64,000 bases of DNA from Humitalea rosea (GTDB taxonomy: Bacteria; Pseudomonadota; Alphaproteobacteria; Acetobacterales; Acetobacteraceae). Numbering within the stretch: position 1 is the stretch's first letter; each line of letters begins with the position of its first letter. Under the pieces are notes generated by a model. That model searched no databases. It worked only from the letters and a program-made list of their open reading frames with translations, and was not told the origin of the DNA. The stretch is from the NCBI RefSeq assembly GCF_003253705.1, contig NZ_QKYU01000001.1, forward strand, positions 186,001 through 250,000, written 5' to 3'. Of this stretch, positions 1 to 9,721 are shown one piece after another. Position numbers and translations under genes: made by a program.

Positions 1-1190
<1,190 letters not shown>

Positions 1191-1202
1191 CAGCGTTGAC
1201 CT

Positions 1203-1233
1203 CATGGGCGGGGCTCGTCAGGCTCCGCCCATG
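1203..1233 (+). terminator. Inverted repeat after ilvC, overlapping the next start codon
   Basis: CATGGGCGG...CCGCCCATG forms a long GC-rich stem around a short loop. The final ATG of the repeat is the likely start codon of the next gene, and the first ATG (1204) is an alternative in-frame start. There is no T-run, so this may be a weak terminator or a structure that masks the start of the downstream gene. Confidence 0.45.
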
Positions 1234-2145
1234 AGCAAATTGGCGACCGACAGCCCCTATCCCCGCGACTTCATCGGCTATGGGCCGACGCCGCCCGATC
1301 CGGCTTGGCCGAACGGGGCCAAGGTCGCGCTCTCCTTCGTGCTGAACTACGAGGAGGGCGGTGAGAACACCGTGCTGAACGGCGATGCCGGCAGCGAGAT
1401 CTATCTGCATGAGGTCCCGGGCGGCACGCCCCGCCTCGGGGCCCGCAACGAGACGGTGGAAAGCCAGTTCGGCTACGGCGCCCGCGCCGGCGCCTGGCGC
1501 GTGCTGCGGCTGTTCGAGGAACGCGGCCTGCCGCTGACCGTCTATGGCGTCGGCCGCGCGCTGGAGCTGAACCCGCCGATCGCCCGCGCCTTCATCGAGA
1601 AGGGGCATGAGGTCGCCTGCCACGGCTGGCGCTGGATCGATTATGCCGAGGTCGATGAGGCGACCGAGCGCGAGCACATCGCCAAGACCATCGCCGCGGT
1701 AACCGAGCTATGCGGCGTGCGCCCGGTCGGCTGGTACACCGGGCGGATCTCGGCCCGCACCCGGGCGCTGGTGCAGGAGGCCGGGGGCTTCCTCTATGAC
1801 AGTGATTCCTATGAGGATGACCTGCCGTTCTACGTGCCGGTCGGCGGGGGCACGCAGCTCGTGATCCCCTATACGCTCGATGCCAATGACATGAAGTTCG
1901 GCGTGGCCCCGGGCTTTGCCAGCAGCGATGCCTTCGCGGCCTATCTGCGCGACGGGCTGGACCTGCTGCGGGGTGAGGGCGGGCGGATGATGAGCGTCGG
2001 GCTGCATGCGCGGATGGTCGGCAGGCCGGGGCGCGCGGCGGCGCTGGCGCGGTTCCTGGACCATGTGGTGGCCTGCCAGGATGTCTGGGTCTGCCGGCGG
2101 ATGGATATCGCGCGGCATTGGCGGGAGCGGTTTCCGCCGGAGTAA
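1231..2145 (+). CDS. Polysaccharide deacetylase-family protein, PuuE (metal-independent allantoinase)-like
   Basis: A 304-residue NodB-homology protein. The N-terminal segment (YPRDFIGYGPTPPDPAWP, then a VALSFVLNYEEGGENTVLNGD stretch) is characteristic of the PuuE subgroup, whose members open allantoin to allantoate in purine degradation. The middle carries the catalytic-barrel elements GVGRALELNPPIARAFIEKGHEV and ACHGWRWIDY, then GWYTGRISARTR. PuuE is usually close to 300 residues. The ATG at 1231 is preferred because the PuuE-like homology starts there; ATG 1204 would add nine residues. No other urate or allantoin genes are in the window, so the exact substrate is inferred from family only. 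Confidence 0.82.
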   Translation: MSKLATDSPYPRDFIGYGPTPPDPAWPNGAKVALSFVLNYEEGGENTVLNGDAGSEIYLHEVPGGTPRLGARNETVESQFGYGARAGAWRVLRLFEERGLPLTVYGVGRALELNPPIARAFIEKGHEVACHGWRWIDYAEVDEATEREHIAKTIAAVTELCGVRPVGWYTGRISARTRALVQEAGGFLYDSDSYEDDLPFYVPVGGGTQLVIPYTLDANDMKFGVAPGFASSDAFAAYLRDGLDLLRGEGGRMMSVGLHARMVGRPGRAAALARFLDHVVACQDVWVCRRMDIARHWRERFPPE

Positions 2146-2230
2146 AGTTAATTCCGTGGAACTATTGCGACATCCAATCTAATATGCGACCTGCATAGCA
2201 TTACCAGATCCTTCTGGCGGAGATTATGCT

Positions 2231-3802
2231 GTGGCTACCGTTCGCGCTTACATCGCCATTGATATGGAGAATCTCAGTACGTGGTATGGTGTGGTCACGG
2301 AGGCGAGTGGTAGTCGTATTATTGTAGAATCATACCCTTTCAAGGCTGTGTATGAGGGTAGTTTTTTCTATAATGATTTTGGCATATCTGACGGATCGCT
2401 GCAGAAATTCTCATCGTATTATGGAAATTCACTGGCGGTCGTCACTGAGGGATTTTCAGTGTCGGCCCTTACAGCTTTTGTGGCGATCAATACCTATCGC
2501 GCTTCGGAGCTTGCTCGTTTGATCCTGTCGGGGCCAGACAATATCCAAGGCTCATTCTTTGGCGATCGCTTGCTTGGCTACGACGGCGACGATCTGATTT
2601 TTGGCAACGACGGAAACGACACCCTTAAGGGCGGAGCCGGGCGCGACACGCTGTTCGGCGGAAATGGGGGCGACTGGCTTTCGGGCGATGCCGACGACGA
2701 TACCCTCGACGGCGGCATCGGGAATGACACGCTGTACGGCGGGTCAGGTCGCGACCTGCTGCGTGGCGGGGAGGGCGCCGATCAGTTTTGGGGCGAAGCC
2801 GGCAACGATCTCCTCGACGGAGGGATCGGGGATGATTCGCTCTATGGCGGAGATGGCGACGACACCCTCTCAGGTGGAAGCGGCAACGACATCATCTCGG
2901 GTGGCCCGGGATTCGACACGGCGGCTATTCACGCCCTGCGCCGGCAGGAGGCCGTGACGGGCAACCCTGTCTTCTCTGCCCGGCTGAACGGGCTGGAGGG
3001 GAGCGACGCGCTGACCTCTGTCGAAGTGCTGCGTTTCACCGACGGCTGGCTCAGTTTCGACGCCACCGGCACTGCCGGCTCCGTGCAGCGCCTCTACGGT
3101 GCCACTCTTGGCCGCGCTCCCGACCCCACCGGGCTTGGTTCATGGATCAGTGCCATCGAGGACCATGGCCTCTCCTTGAGCGCCACGGCTCAGAGCTTCG
3201 TTGCCTCGTCGGAGTTCCAGCTCCGCTTCGGCGTCCCCGACAATGGCGGCTTTATCGGCTTGCTCTACACCAATGTGTTGGGGCGGCCGGCTGACTCTTC
3301 AGGGCAGGCCTATTGGACCAATCTTCTCCAATCCGGGCAGCTCAGCCGGGCGGGTGTCGTTCTTGGCTTCTCGGAGTCGTCCGAAATGATCGCTCAGACC
3401 AGCGCGCGATATCAGTCGGGCGTCTGGGCCCCCGACCCGGTGGCGGTGGATGTGGTGCGGTACTACCACACGGTGATCGACCGCCAGCCCGATGCCGGCG
3501 GCCTCTCCTATTGGATCGACCGGCGTGAGCAGGGGCTGAGCCTCACGCAGATGTCCGAAGCCTTCGTCACCTCCCCGGAGTTCCAGAACCGCTACGGCAG
3601 TCTCTCCAACGCGGGCTTCGTCGCGCAGCTCTACCTCAATGCGCTGGACCGGCCCGGCGATGCGGGCGGCATCGCCTATTGGGACGGACTCCTGGACGCC
3701 GGGGCCATCACCCGTGCGGATGTGGTCGCGGGCTTCGCCTTCTCGAACGAGATGACGGCCGCGATCACCCCCTATGTCACCGACGGCGTCTTCTTCGCCT
3801 GA
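2231..3802 (+). CDS. RTX calcium-binding repeat protein with four C-terminal DUF4214-like units
   Basis: 523 residues from a GTG at 2231, preceded by GGCGGAG. Residues 1-105 match nothing I recognise. Residues about 107-228 are glycine/aspartate nonapeptides of the GGxGxDxLx type that bind Ca2+ in type I-secreted proteins. Residues about 285-510 hold four related units with the pattern LY..xLGRxPDxxGxxYW followed by a SxEF or NEM segment, typical of DUF4214, which is found in large secreted surface proteins. There is no Sec signal peptide, as expected for type I secretion, but no HlyB/HlyD/TolC genes are nearby. The first ~320 bases are AT-rich (about 43% G+C in a sampled stretch) and the rest is GC-rich, so the gene looks mosaic. 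Its stop directly abuts the stop of the convergent neighbour. Confidence 0.85.
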   Translation: MATVRAYIAIDMENLSTWYGVVTEASGSRIIVESYPFKAVYEGSFFYNDFGISDGSLQKFSSYYGNSLAVVTEGFSVSALTAFVAINTYRASELARLILSGPDNIQGSFFGDRLLGYDGDDLIFGNDGNDTLKGGAGRDTLFGGNGGDWLSGDADDDTLDGGIGNDTLYGGSGRDLLRGGEGADQFWGEAGNDLLDGGIGDDSLYGGDGDDTLSGGSGNDIISGGPGFDTAAIHALRRQEAVTGNPVFSARLNGLEGSDALTSVEVLRFTDGWLSFDATGTAGSVQRLYGATLGRAPDPTGLGSWISAIEDHGLSLSATAQSFVASSEFQLRFGVPDNGGFIGLLYTNVLGRPADSSGQAYWTNLLQSGQLSRAGVVLGFSESSEMIAQTSARYQSGVWAPDPVAVDVVRYYHTVIDRQPDAGGLSYWIDRREQGLSLTQMSEAFVTSPEFQNRYGSLSNAGFVAQLYLNALDRPGDAGGIAYWDGLLDAGAITRADVVAGFAFSNEMTAAITPYVTDGVFFA

Positions 3803-4789
3803 TCACGCCCCATGCGGCGGCGCGCCGGGCAGCACCGCGAGGTTCACCACCATCGCCGGGTCCGGCCGCCCATCCAGCGCATCCAGCATGTTCTGCGCCG
3901 AAATCGCCGCCATCCGCCCTAAGCCCTCATCGGTGCTGGCGGCGTTGTGCGGGCTGATGACCACGTTCGACAGGCCGAACAGCGGATTGTCCGGGGCAGG
4001 GGGCTCCTGTTCCAGCACATCCAGCCCGGCACCCAGCAGCCGGCCGGAGCGGAGTGCTGTGACCAGGGCGGCTTCCACCACCACTGGCCCGCGCGCGGTA
4101 TTCACCAGGATCGCGCCCGGCTTCATCGCCGCGAAGGCGCGCCCATCCATCAGATGCCGCGTCTCCGGCCGCAGCGGGCAATGCAGGGTCACCACATCGG
4201 CCGCGGCCAGCCCCGCATGCAGGTCGCGCACCGCCAGAAACCCGTCGGCGGCGATGCGTTCGGGCCGGAAACCCGGGTCCATGACGGACACCTTCATCCC
4301 GAAGGCGGCGCAGTAGCGCGCGACCCGCGCCCCGATCCGGCCATAGCCGACAACCAGCACGGCCCGGCCGCCGAGATCGCCCATCAGCGGCCCCTGGGTG
4401 CTGGTCCAGATGCCGGATTTCACCGCGCGGTCATTGTCCACCGCCCGCCGCGCCACCGCGAGCATCAGCATCATCGCGTGCTCGGCGACCGACAGGTCAT
4501 TGCTGCCATTGGCGACCATCACCGCCACATGCCGCGCGGTGCAGGCGGCAAGATCCACCGTGTCGAACCCCACGCCATAGCGCGCGACGCAGCGCATCGA
4601 GGGCGCCGCCTCCAGGAAGGCCGCATCCATCGGCTCCAGCCAGGCCAGCACCGCATGGGCATCGGCGCAGGCGGCATAGAGCGTCGCCTTGTCCGGCGCA
4701 TCCAGCACGGTGACGCGCACATCCCCGCGCGCCTGCAGGATCGCCATGCCGGCGCGATGCAGGGGGCGGCACAGGACGATGTGATGCAT
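3803..4789 (-). CDS. D-isomer specific 2-hydroxyacid dehydrogenase, phosphoglycerate dehydrogenase-like
   Basis: About 328 residues. The family oxidises D-2-hydroxy acids or reduces 2-keto acids with NAD(P). The Rossmann motif VGYGRIG follows a dimer segment (ARYGVGFDTVDLAA). The substrate and catalytic elements NTARGPVV (Arg), a Glu-bearing LEQEPP segment and SPHNAAST (His) are in the expected order. The ATG at 4789 is chosen because AGAGGAA sits just upstream on the coding strand; a longer upstream ORF has no added homology. Substrate is unknown: SerA-type proteins usually carry an ACT domain, which is absent here. It is convergent with the RTX gene and divergent from leuA. Confidence 0.85.
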   Translation of the reverse strand: MHHIVLCRPLHRAGMAILQARGDVRVTVLDAPDKATLYAACADAHAVLAWLEPMDAAFLEAAPSMRCVARYGVGFDTVDLAACTARHVAVMVANGSNDLSVAEHAMMLMLAVARRAVDNDRAVKSGIWTSTQGPLMGDLGGRAVLVVGYGRIGARVARYCAAFGMKVSVMDPGFRPERIAADGFLAVRDLHAGLAAADVVTLHCPLRPETRHLMDGRAFAAMKPGAILVNTARGPVVVEAALVTALRSGRLLGAGLDVLEQEPPAPDNPLFGLSNVVISPHNAASTDEGLGRMAAISAQNMLDALDGRPDPAMVVNLAVLPGAPPHGA

Positions 4790-4858
4790 GGCGGTTCCTC
4801 TCCGGGCTTTCCTGGGCCGCAGCACAACCTGCCCCGGGGCGCGGCACAACCGCCGGGC

Positions 4859-4886
4859 TTGCGATTTCTTCCGCCCTGCCGTTAGA
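4859..4886 (+). promoter_or_regulatory. Candidate promoter for the leuA leader transcript
   Basis: TTGCGA, a 16-bp spacer and GTTAGA lie immediately before the Leu-rich leader ORF. The match to an alphaproteobacterial housekeeping promoter is moderate. If used, transcription would start only a few bases before the leader ATG. Confidence 0.35.
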
Positions 4887-4896
4887 TGCCGGCGAG

Positions 4897-4989
4897 ATGA
4901 TGGCGCACTACTCCCGTTCCGCTTCCGATGCCGGCCTGTTGGCCGCCGGTCGCGCGCGCGCTCTTCTCCTTCGACTTATCCGCCCCTGA
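4897..4989 (+). CDS. Leu-rich leader peptide of leuA (transcription attenuator)
   Basis: A 30-codon ORF, ATG ATG ... TGA, lies between the divergent dehydrogenase and leuA. Six of its codons are Leu: an LL pair at residues 14-15 and the cluster ALLLRL at residues 22-27 (CTT, CTC, CTT, CGA, CTT). Arg codons are also frequent. A weak GGCGAG precedes the start. Leader peptides with Leu runs upstream of leuA are known in many proteobacteria, where ribosome stalling under leucine limitation prevents terminator formation. The Leu cluster sits between GCGCTC (4958-4963) and GAGCGC (4988-4993), which can pair. The assignment rests on content and position. Confidence 0.6.
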   Translation: MMAHYSRSASDAGLLAAGRARALLLRLIRP

Positions 4990-4995
4990 GCGCTC

Positions 4996-5010
4996 GGGCC
5001 GTCTCGGCCC
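4996..5010 (+). promoter_or_regulatory. Hairpin in the leuA leader, possible attenuator stem
   Basis: GGGCCG-TCT-CGGCCC is a perfect 6-bp stem just after the leader stop codon. A second pairing, CGGGGG (5019-5024) with CCCCCG (5044-5049), follows. No T-run is evident, so an intrinsic terminator is not clear; translational attenuation or Rho-dependent control is possible. Confidence 0.4.
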
Positions 5011-5078
5011 ATGCTGTTCGGGGGAAGCAAGAGGGGACCAGCGCCCCCGCGACACGCCACACGCACGGAAACGCACCC

Positions 5079-6662
5079 ATGGCCATCAATCACCCGTCCT
5101 TCGGCACCCTGGCCGACGACCGCATCCTGATCTTCGACACGACGCTGCGCGACGGCGAGCAATCCCCCGGCTTCTCGATGAACCTGGAAGAGAAGCTGCG
5201 GATGGCCGAGGCGCTGTCCGAACTCGGCATCGATGTGATGGAGGCGGGCTTTCCCATCGCCAGCCCCGGCGATTTCGAGAGCGTGCAATCCATCGCCCGC
5301 AAATTCGCCAAGGACGGCCCGGTGGTCTGCGGCCTCGCCCGCACCTCGCCCGCCGATATCCTGAGTGCCGCCGAGGCGATCGCGCCCGCCGCGCGCAAGC
5401 GCATCCACACCTTCGTCTCCACGAGCCCGCTGCATATGCGGGTGAAGCTGCGGATGGAGCCGGATGCCGTGCTGGCGCTGGTCACCGCCAGCGTCACCTT
5501 GGCCCGCAACCACACCGATGACGTGGAATGGTCCGCCGAGGACGGCAGCCGCACGGAGGATGAGTTCCTCTGCCGCTGCGTCGAGGCCGCGATCAAGGCC
5601 GGCGCCACCACGATCAACATCCCCGACACGGTCGGCTACGCGGTGCCGGAGGATCTGTTCCGGATCTTCGACATGCTGCGGAGGCGGGTGCCGGGTGCCG
5701 ATGGGGTCATCTTCTCCACCCATAACCACAACGACCTGGGCCTGGCCGTCGCCAATACCCTGGCCGCCATCCGCGCAGGCGCCCGGCAGGTGGAATGCAC
5801 CGTCAACGGCATCGGCGAACGGGCGGGCAATGCGAGCCTGGAGGAGGTCGCGATGGCCATCCGCACCCGCGCGGATGTGATCGGCCAGAAGACCGGCATC
5901 GTCTGCGAGAACATCCTGCGGACCTCCAAGCTGCTGGTCGGCATCACCGGCTTCGATGTGCAGCCGAACAAGGCGATCGTCGGCCGCAACGCTTTCGCCC
6001 ATGAATCCGGCATCCATCAGGATGGGATGCTGAAGGACGCCGGCACCTATGAGATCATGACCCCGGAGAGCGTCGGCTGGGCCAAGACCTCACTGGTCAT
6101 GGGCAAGCATTCCGGCCGCGCCGCCTTCCGCGACAAGCTGAAGACCCTCGGCTACCAGATCGGCGACAATGCCCTGAACGACGCCTTCCGCCGCTTCAAG
6201 GATTTGGCCGACCGCAAGAAGATCGTCTACGACGAGGACATCTCGGCCCTGGTCGATGACGAGGTCCTGCGCGGGCATGACCGCATCAAGCTGGTGGACC
6301 TCTCGGTTTCGACCGGCATGACCACCCAGCCGACCGCGACGGTGGTGCTGGAGGTGGATGGCCAGCCGCGCCACGGGGTGGGCCGCGGCGATGGCGCTGT
6401 CGATGCGACCTTCGTCGCCCTGCGCGAGGCCTTCCCGCATGAGGTGGAGCTGAAGCTTTACGCCGTGCAGGCGGTGACCGATGGCACCGATGCCCAGGCG
6501 CGGGTGACGGTGCGCCTGGCCGAGGCCGGCAAGACGGTGGACGGGCAGGGGGCGGATACCGACACCATCATCGCCTCGGCCCGCGCCTATGTGCATGCGC
6601 TGAACAAGCTGCTGCTGAAGCGCGACCGCACCGCGCCGCCGGAGATGGCCCGCAGCGCCTGA
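5079..6662 (+). CDS. leuA: 2-isopropylmalate synthase
   Basis: LeuA condenses acetyl-CoA with 2-oxoisovalerate, the first committed and leucine-inhibited step of leucine synthesis. The 527-residue length fits the full bacterial form. The TIM-barrel domain opens with FDTTLRDGEQSPGF. The metal and substrate residues are in STHNHNDLGLAVANTLAA, followed by VECTVNGIGERAGN. FAHESGIHQDG marks the hinge. The last ~130 residues form the LeuA allosteric domain (TTQPTATVVLEVDG ... DAQARVTVRL), so leucine feedback inhibition is expected. The ATG at 5079 (MAINHP) is where homology begins; the ribosome-binding site is weak (ACGGAAA). A Leu-rich leader ORF and hairpins lie upstream. Confidence 0.97.
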   Translation: MAINHPSFGTLADDRILIFDTTLRDGEQSPGFSMNLEEKLRMAEALSELGIDVMEAGFPIASPGDFESVQSIARKFAKDGPVVCGLARTSPADILSAAEAIAPAARKRIHTFVSTSPLHMRVKLRMEPDAVLALVTASVTLARNHTDDVEWSAEDGSRTEDEFLCRCVEAAIKAGATTINIPDTVGYAVPEDLFRIFDMLRRRVPGADGVIFSTHNHNDLGLAVANTLAAIRAGARQVECTVNGIGERAGNASLEEVAMAIRTRADVIGQKTGIVCENILRTSKLLVGITGFDVQPNKAIVGRNAFAHESGIHQDGMLKDAGTYEIMTPESVGWAKTSLVMGKHSGRAAFRDKLKTLGYQIGDNALNDAFRRFKDLADRKKIVYDEDISALVDDEVLRGHDRIKLVDLSVSTGMTTQPTATVVLEVDGQPRHGVGRGDGAVDATFVALREAFPHEVELKLYAVQAVTDGTDAQARVTVRLAEAGKTVDGQGADTDTIIASARAYVHALNKLLLKRDRTAPPEMARSA

Positions 6663-6668
6663 TCCAAC

Positions 6669-6698
6669 TCCAGGCACCCGGTTTGCCGGGGGCCTGGA
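6669..6698 (+). terminator. Terminator-like hairpin after leuA
   Basis: TCCAGGC ... GCCTGGA with an inner CCCGG/CCGGG stem and a TTTG loop begins seven bases after the leuA stop. No T-run follows. Confidence 0.55.
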
Positions 6699-6741
6699 CA
6701 TGACAAAGCGGACACCTTGTTGCCCGGCTGCCCGGAACATG

Positions 6742-6774
6742 AAAAACCCGCCACCCGGTTTCCCAGGTGGCGGG
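6742..6774 (-). terminator. Intrinsic terminator of the reverse-strand lipoprotein gene
   Basis: CCCGCCACC and GGTGGCGGG form a perfect 9-bp stem with a 10-base loop. On the reverse strand it is followed by five T residues, a classical Rho-independent terminator about 30 bases past the lipoprotein stop. Confidence 0.75.
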
Positions 6775-6803
6775 CAGTTCATTTCAGCAGGTCAGGCCTT
6801 GGC

Positions 6804-7043
6804 TCAGCGCCAGGCAGGACGGCCGAGGTTCACGGTCCCCGGGCTGGTCAGCGCGCCGCCCGCGGCACCGGCGGCGCCGCCGATCAGGGCGCCGGCACCG
6901 GCATTGCCGCTCAGCGAGCCGATCACCGCGCCGCCACCAGCACCGAGCAGGCCACCGGACACAGCCCGATCGCCCGTGGTCTGCCCGCAAGCGGCAAGGC
7001 CGAGGCTGCCGAGGGCGAGGGTCGCGATCATCAACTTCCGCAT
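6804..7043 (-). CDS. Small glycine-zipper lipoprotein
   Basis: 79 residues. MRKLMIATLALGSLGLAAC is a short type II signal peptide with the lipobox LAAC and the lipidated Cys at 19. The mature part is mostly Gly/Ala, with repeated small-residue spacing (GGLLGAGGGAVIGSL, GALIGGAAGAAGGAL) as in YMGG-like glycine-zipper outer-membrane proteins. Its role is unknown, and such proteins are often highly expressed envelope components. The ATG at 7043 is chosen because it starts the signal peptide; the longer upstream frame runs into the mreB promoter region. It is divergent from mreB and ends at its own terminator. Confidence 0.8.
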   Translation of the reverse strand: MRKLMIATLALGSLGLAACGQTTGDRAVSGGLLGAGGGAVIGSLSGNAGAGALIGGAAGAAGGALTSPGTVNLGRPAWR

Positions 7044-7127
7044 GGTCTTGTTCCTTATCCAGGTTAATCCCGATGCAGGCGTAACGCTCCGATATGCGCG
7101 GGGTTGCAGCCACGCGGAGATAGCGGC

Positions 7128-8262
<1,135 letters not shown>

Positions 8263-8287
8263 TGTAAAAAGGTGACGGGGGGCGCGC

Positions 8288-9163
8288 GTGATCAGGCTCA
8301 GCATTCCGCTGCGGCAGGCATTGTCCCGGCTCTCGCTGCCGGTGCTGATCGCTGTCGCCTTCGGCACCATGCTGCTGGGCAAGGCTGACACGCTGCTGGT
8401 CGAACGCTCGCGCATGGCTTTGGCCGATGTGCTCTCGCCGATCTATGCCGCCCTGGCCGAGCCTGTGGGGGCCGCGCGCGACATGATGCAGGAGGTGCGG
8501 GAATTGATCGCGCTGCGTGCCGACAATGTCGCTCTGCGTGAGGAAAATGAGCGCCTGCGCCGTTGGCAGGCCGCCGCTTTGGCGCTGGAGGGCGAGGTGA
8601 CCCTGTTGCGCCGCCAGCTTTCCTTCACGCCGGATTCCGAACCCAGCTTCCGCACCGCCCGCGTCGTCGCCGATGGCGGCGGCACCTATGCCCGCGCCGT
8701 GCTGCTGGCGATCGGGCCGCATATGCAGGTCCGCAAGGGCCAGGTCGCGCTGGATGAGCGCGGCCTCGCCGGCCGTGTCACCGAGATCGGCAGCCGCTCC
8801 GCCCGCGTGCTGCTGGTCACCGACATCAACAGCCGCATGCCGGTGACGCTGGAGGGCAGCCGCGCCCGGGCCATCATGGCCGGCAACAACACCGACCGCC
8901 CGCGGTTGCAGCACTGGCCCGAGGGCGTGCTGCCGGTCGAGGGCGAGCGCGTCATCACCTCCTCTGACCAGTCCCAGGCCTTCGGCGGCCTGCCCTCCGG
9001 CCTGCCGGTGGGGGAGGTCCGCTGGAGCGCCTCCGGGGCGGCCGAGGTCGAGCTTTATGCCCGGCTGGACCGGCTGGACCTGTTGCGTATCTTCGATTTC
9101 GGCTTGGCTGGCATCCTCCCACCCGAGGCCGTGGCCCGCCCCGAGCCCCGGCGCGGCCGCTAG
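8288..9163 (+). CDS. mreC: Rod shape-determining protein MreC
   Basis: MreC is a bitopic inner-membrane protein that links cytoplasmic MreB to PBP2 and RodA. The 291 residues begin with a short cytoplasmic part and one membrane helix (LPVLIAVAFGTMLLG). A coiled coil around residues 65-105 (ELIALRADNVALREENERL) follows, then the periplasmic beta-barrel domain with RVTEIGSRSARVLLVTD and a SGLPVG loop. The GTG/ATG region at 8288 (GTG) follows a GGGG stretch. Its stop abuts the mreD ATG. Confidence 0.96.
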   Translation: MIRLSIPLRQALSRLSLPVLIAVAFGTMLLGKADTLLVERSRMALADVLSPIYAALAEPVGAARDMMQEVRELIALRADNVALREENERLRRWQAAALALEGEVTLLRRQLSFTPDSEPSFRTARVVADGGGTYARAVLLAIGPHMQVRKGQVALDERGLAGRVTEIGSRSARVLLVTDINSRMPVTLEGSRARAIMAGNNTDRPRLQHWPEGVLPVEGERVITSSDQSQAFGGLPSGLPVGEVRWSASGAAEVELYARLDRLDLLRIFDFGLAGILPPEAVARPEPRRGR

Positions 9164-9697
9164 ATGTTTGGCCGCCGGGAGCCGGCGCCGGGGCTGATGC
9201 GCCGCCTGGACGCGCTGGCGCGCGCGGCCATGCCCACGGTGATCGCCGCCGTGCTGATGATGCTGGCCGCGGCCCCGGTCGGCGTGCCCTCCGGGGTGCC
9301 GGCGGTGGCGCTGCCTTGCGTGTTCTTCTGGAGCGTGTTCCGCCCCGCGGCGATGCCGCCGCCGGCGGTGTTCGGGCTGGGGCTGTTGCAGGATCTGCTC
9401 ACCTTCGCCCCGCTCGGGGTCGGGGTGTTCATCCTGCTGCTGGTGCATGGGCTGGCGCTGAGCTGGCGCCGGCATCTTGCCCGGCAATCCTTCCTGGTGG
9501 TCTGGCTCGCCTTTTCCGGCTTCGCCGCGATGGCGGCGGGGCTCGGCTTCGCCTTGCAGGCGCTGCTCGGCTGGGTGCTGCCACCGATCGCGCCGGCCCT
9601 GCACCTGCTCGGGCTGACAATGGGGATCTACCCGCTGCTTTCCTTCCTGCTGACACGCACCCATGGCGCCATCCGCGCCGCGGAGGAAGTCGCGTGA
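9164..9697 (+). CDS. mreD: Rod shape-determining protein MreD
   Basis: A 177-residue polytopic membrane protein of the elongasome. Several hydrophobic helices are visible (TVIAAVLMMLAAAPVG, FGLGLLQDLLTFAPLG, LGVFILLLVHGLAL, AGLGFALQALLGWVL). The conserved-looking GLLQDLL segment is typical of MreD. Translation starts at the base after the mreC stop, so it is probably coupled. Sequence conservation in this family is low and position in the operon carries much of the assignment. Confidence 0.93.
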   Translation: MFGRREPAPGLMRRLDALARAAMPTVIAAVLMMLAAAPVGVPSGVPAVALPCVFFWSVFRPAAMPPPAVFGLGLLQDLLTFAPLGVGVFILLLVHGLALSWRRHLARQSFLVVWLAFSGFAAMAAGLGFALQALLGWVLPPIAPALHLLGLTMGIYPLLSFLLTRTHGAIRAAEEVA

Positions 9698-9721
9698 GCA
9701 AGCCGCGATGAGCAAGCCGCC

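Noticed and set aside
2601-2957. Small ORF inside the RTX repeat region in another frame
   Set aside because: Explained by the periodic repeat DNA; translation is low-complexity Thr/Ala/Arg/Ser.
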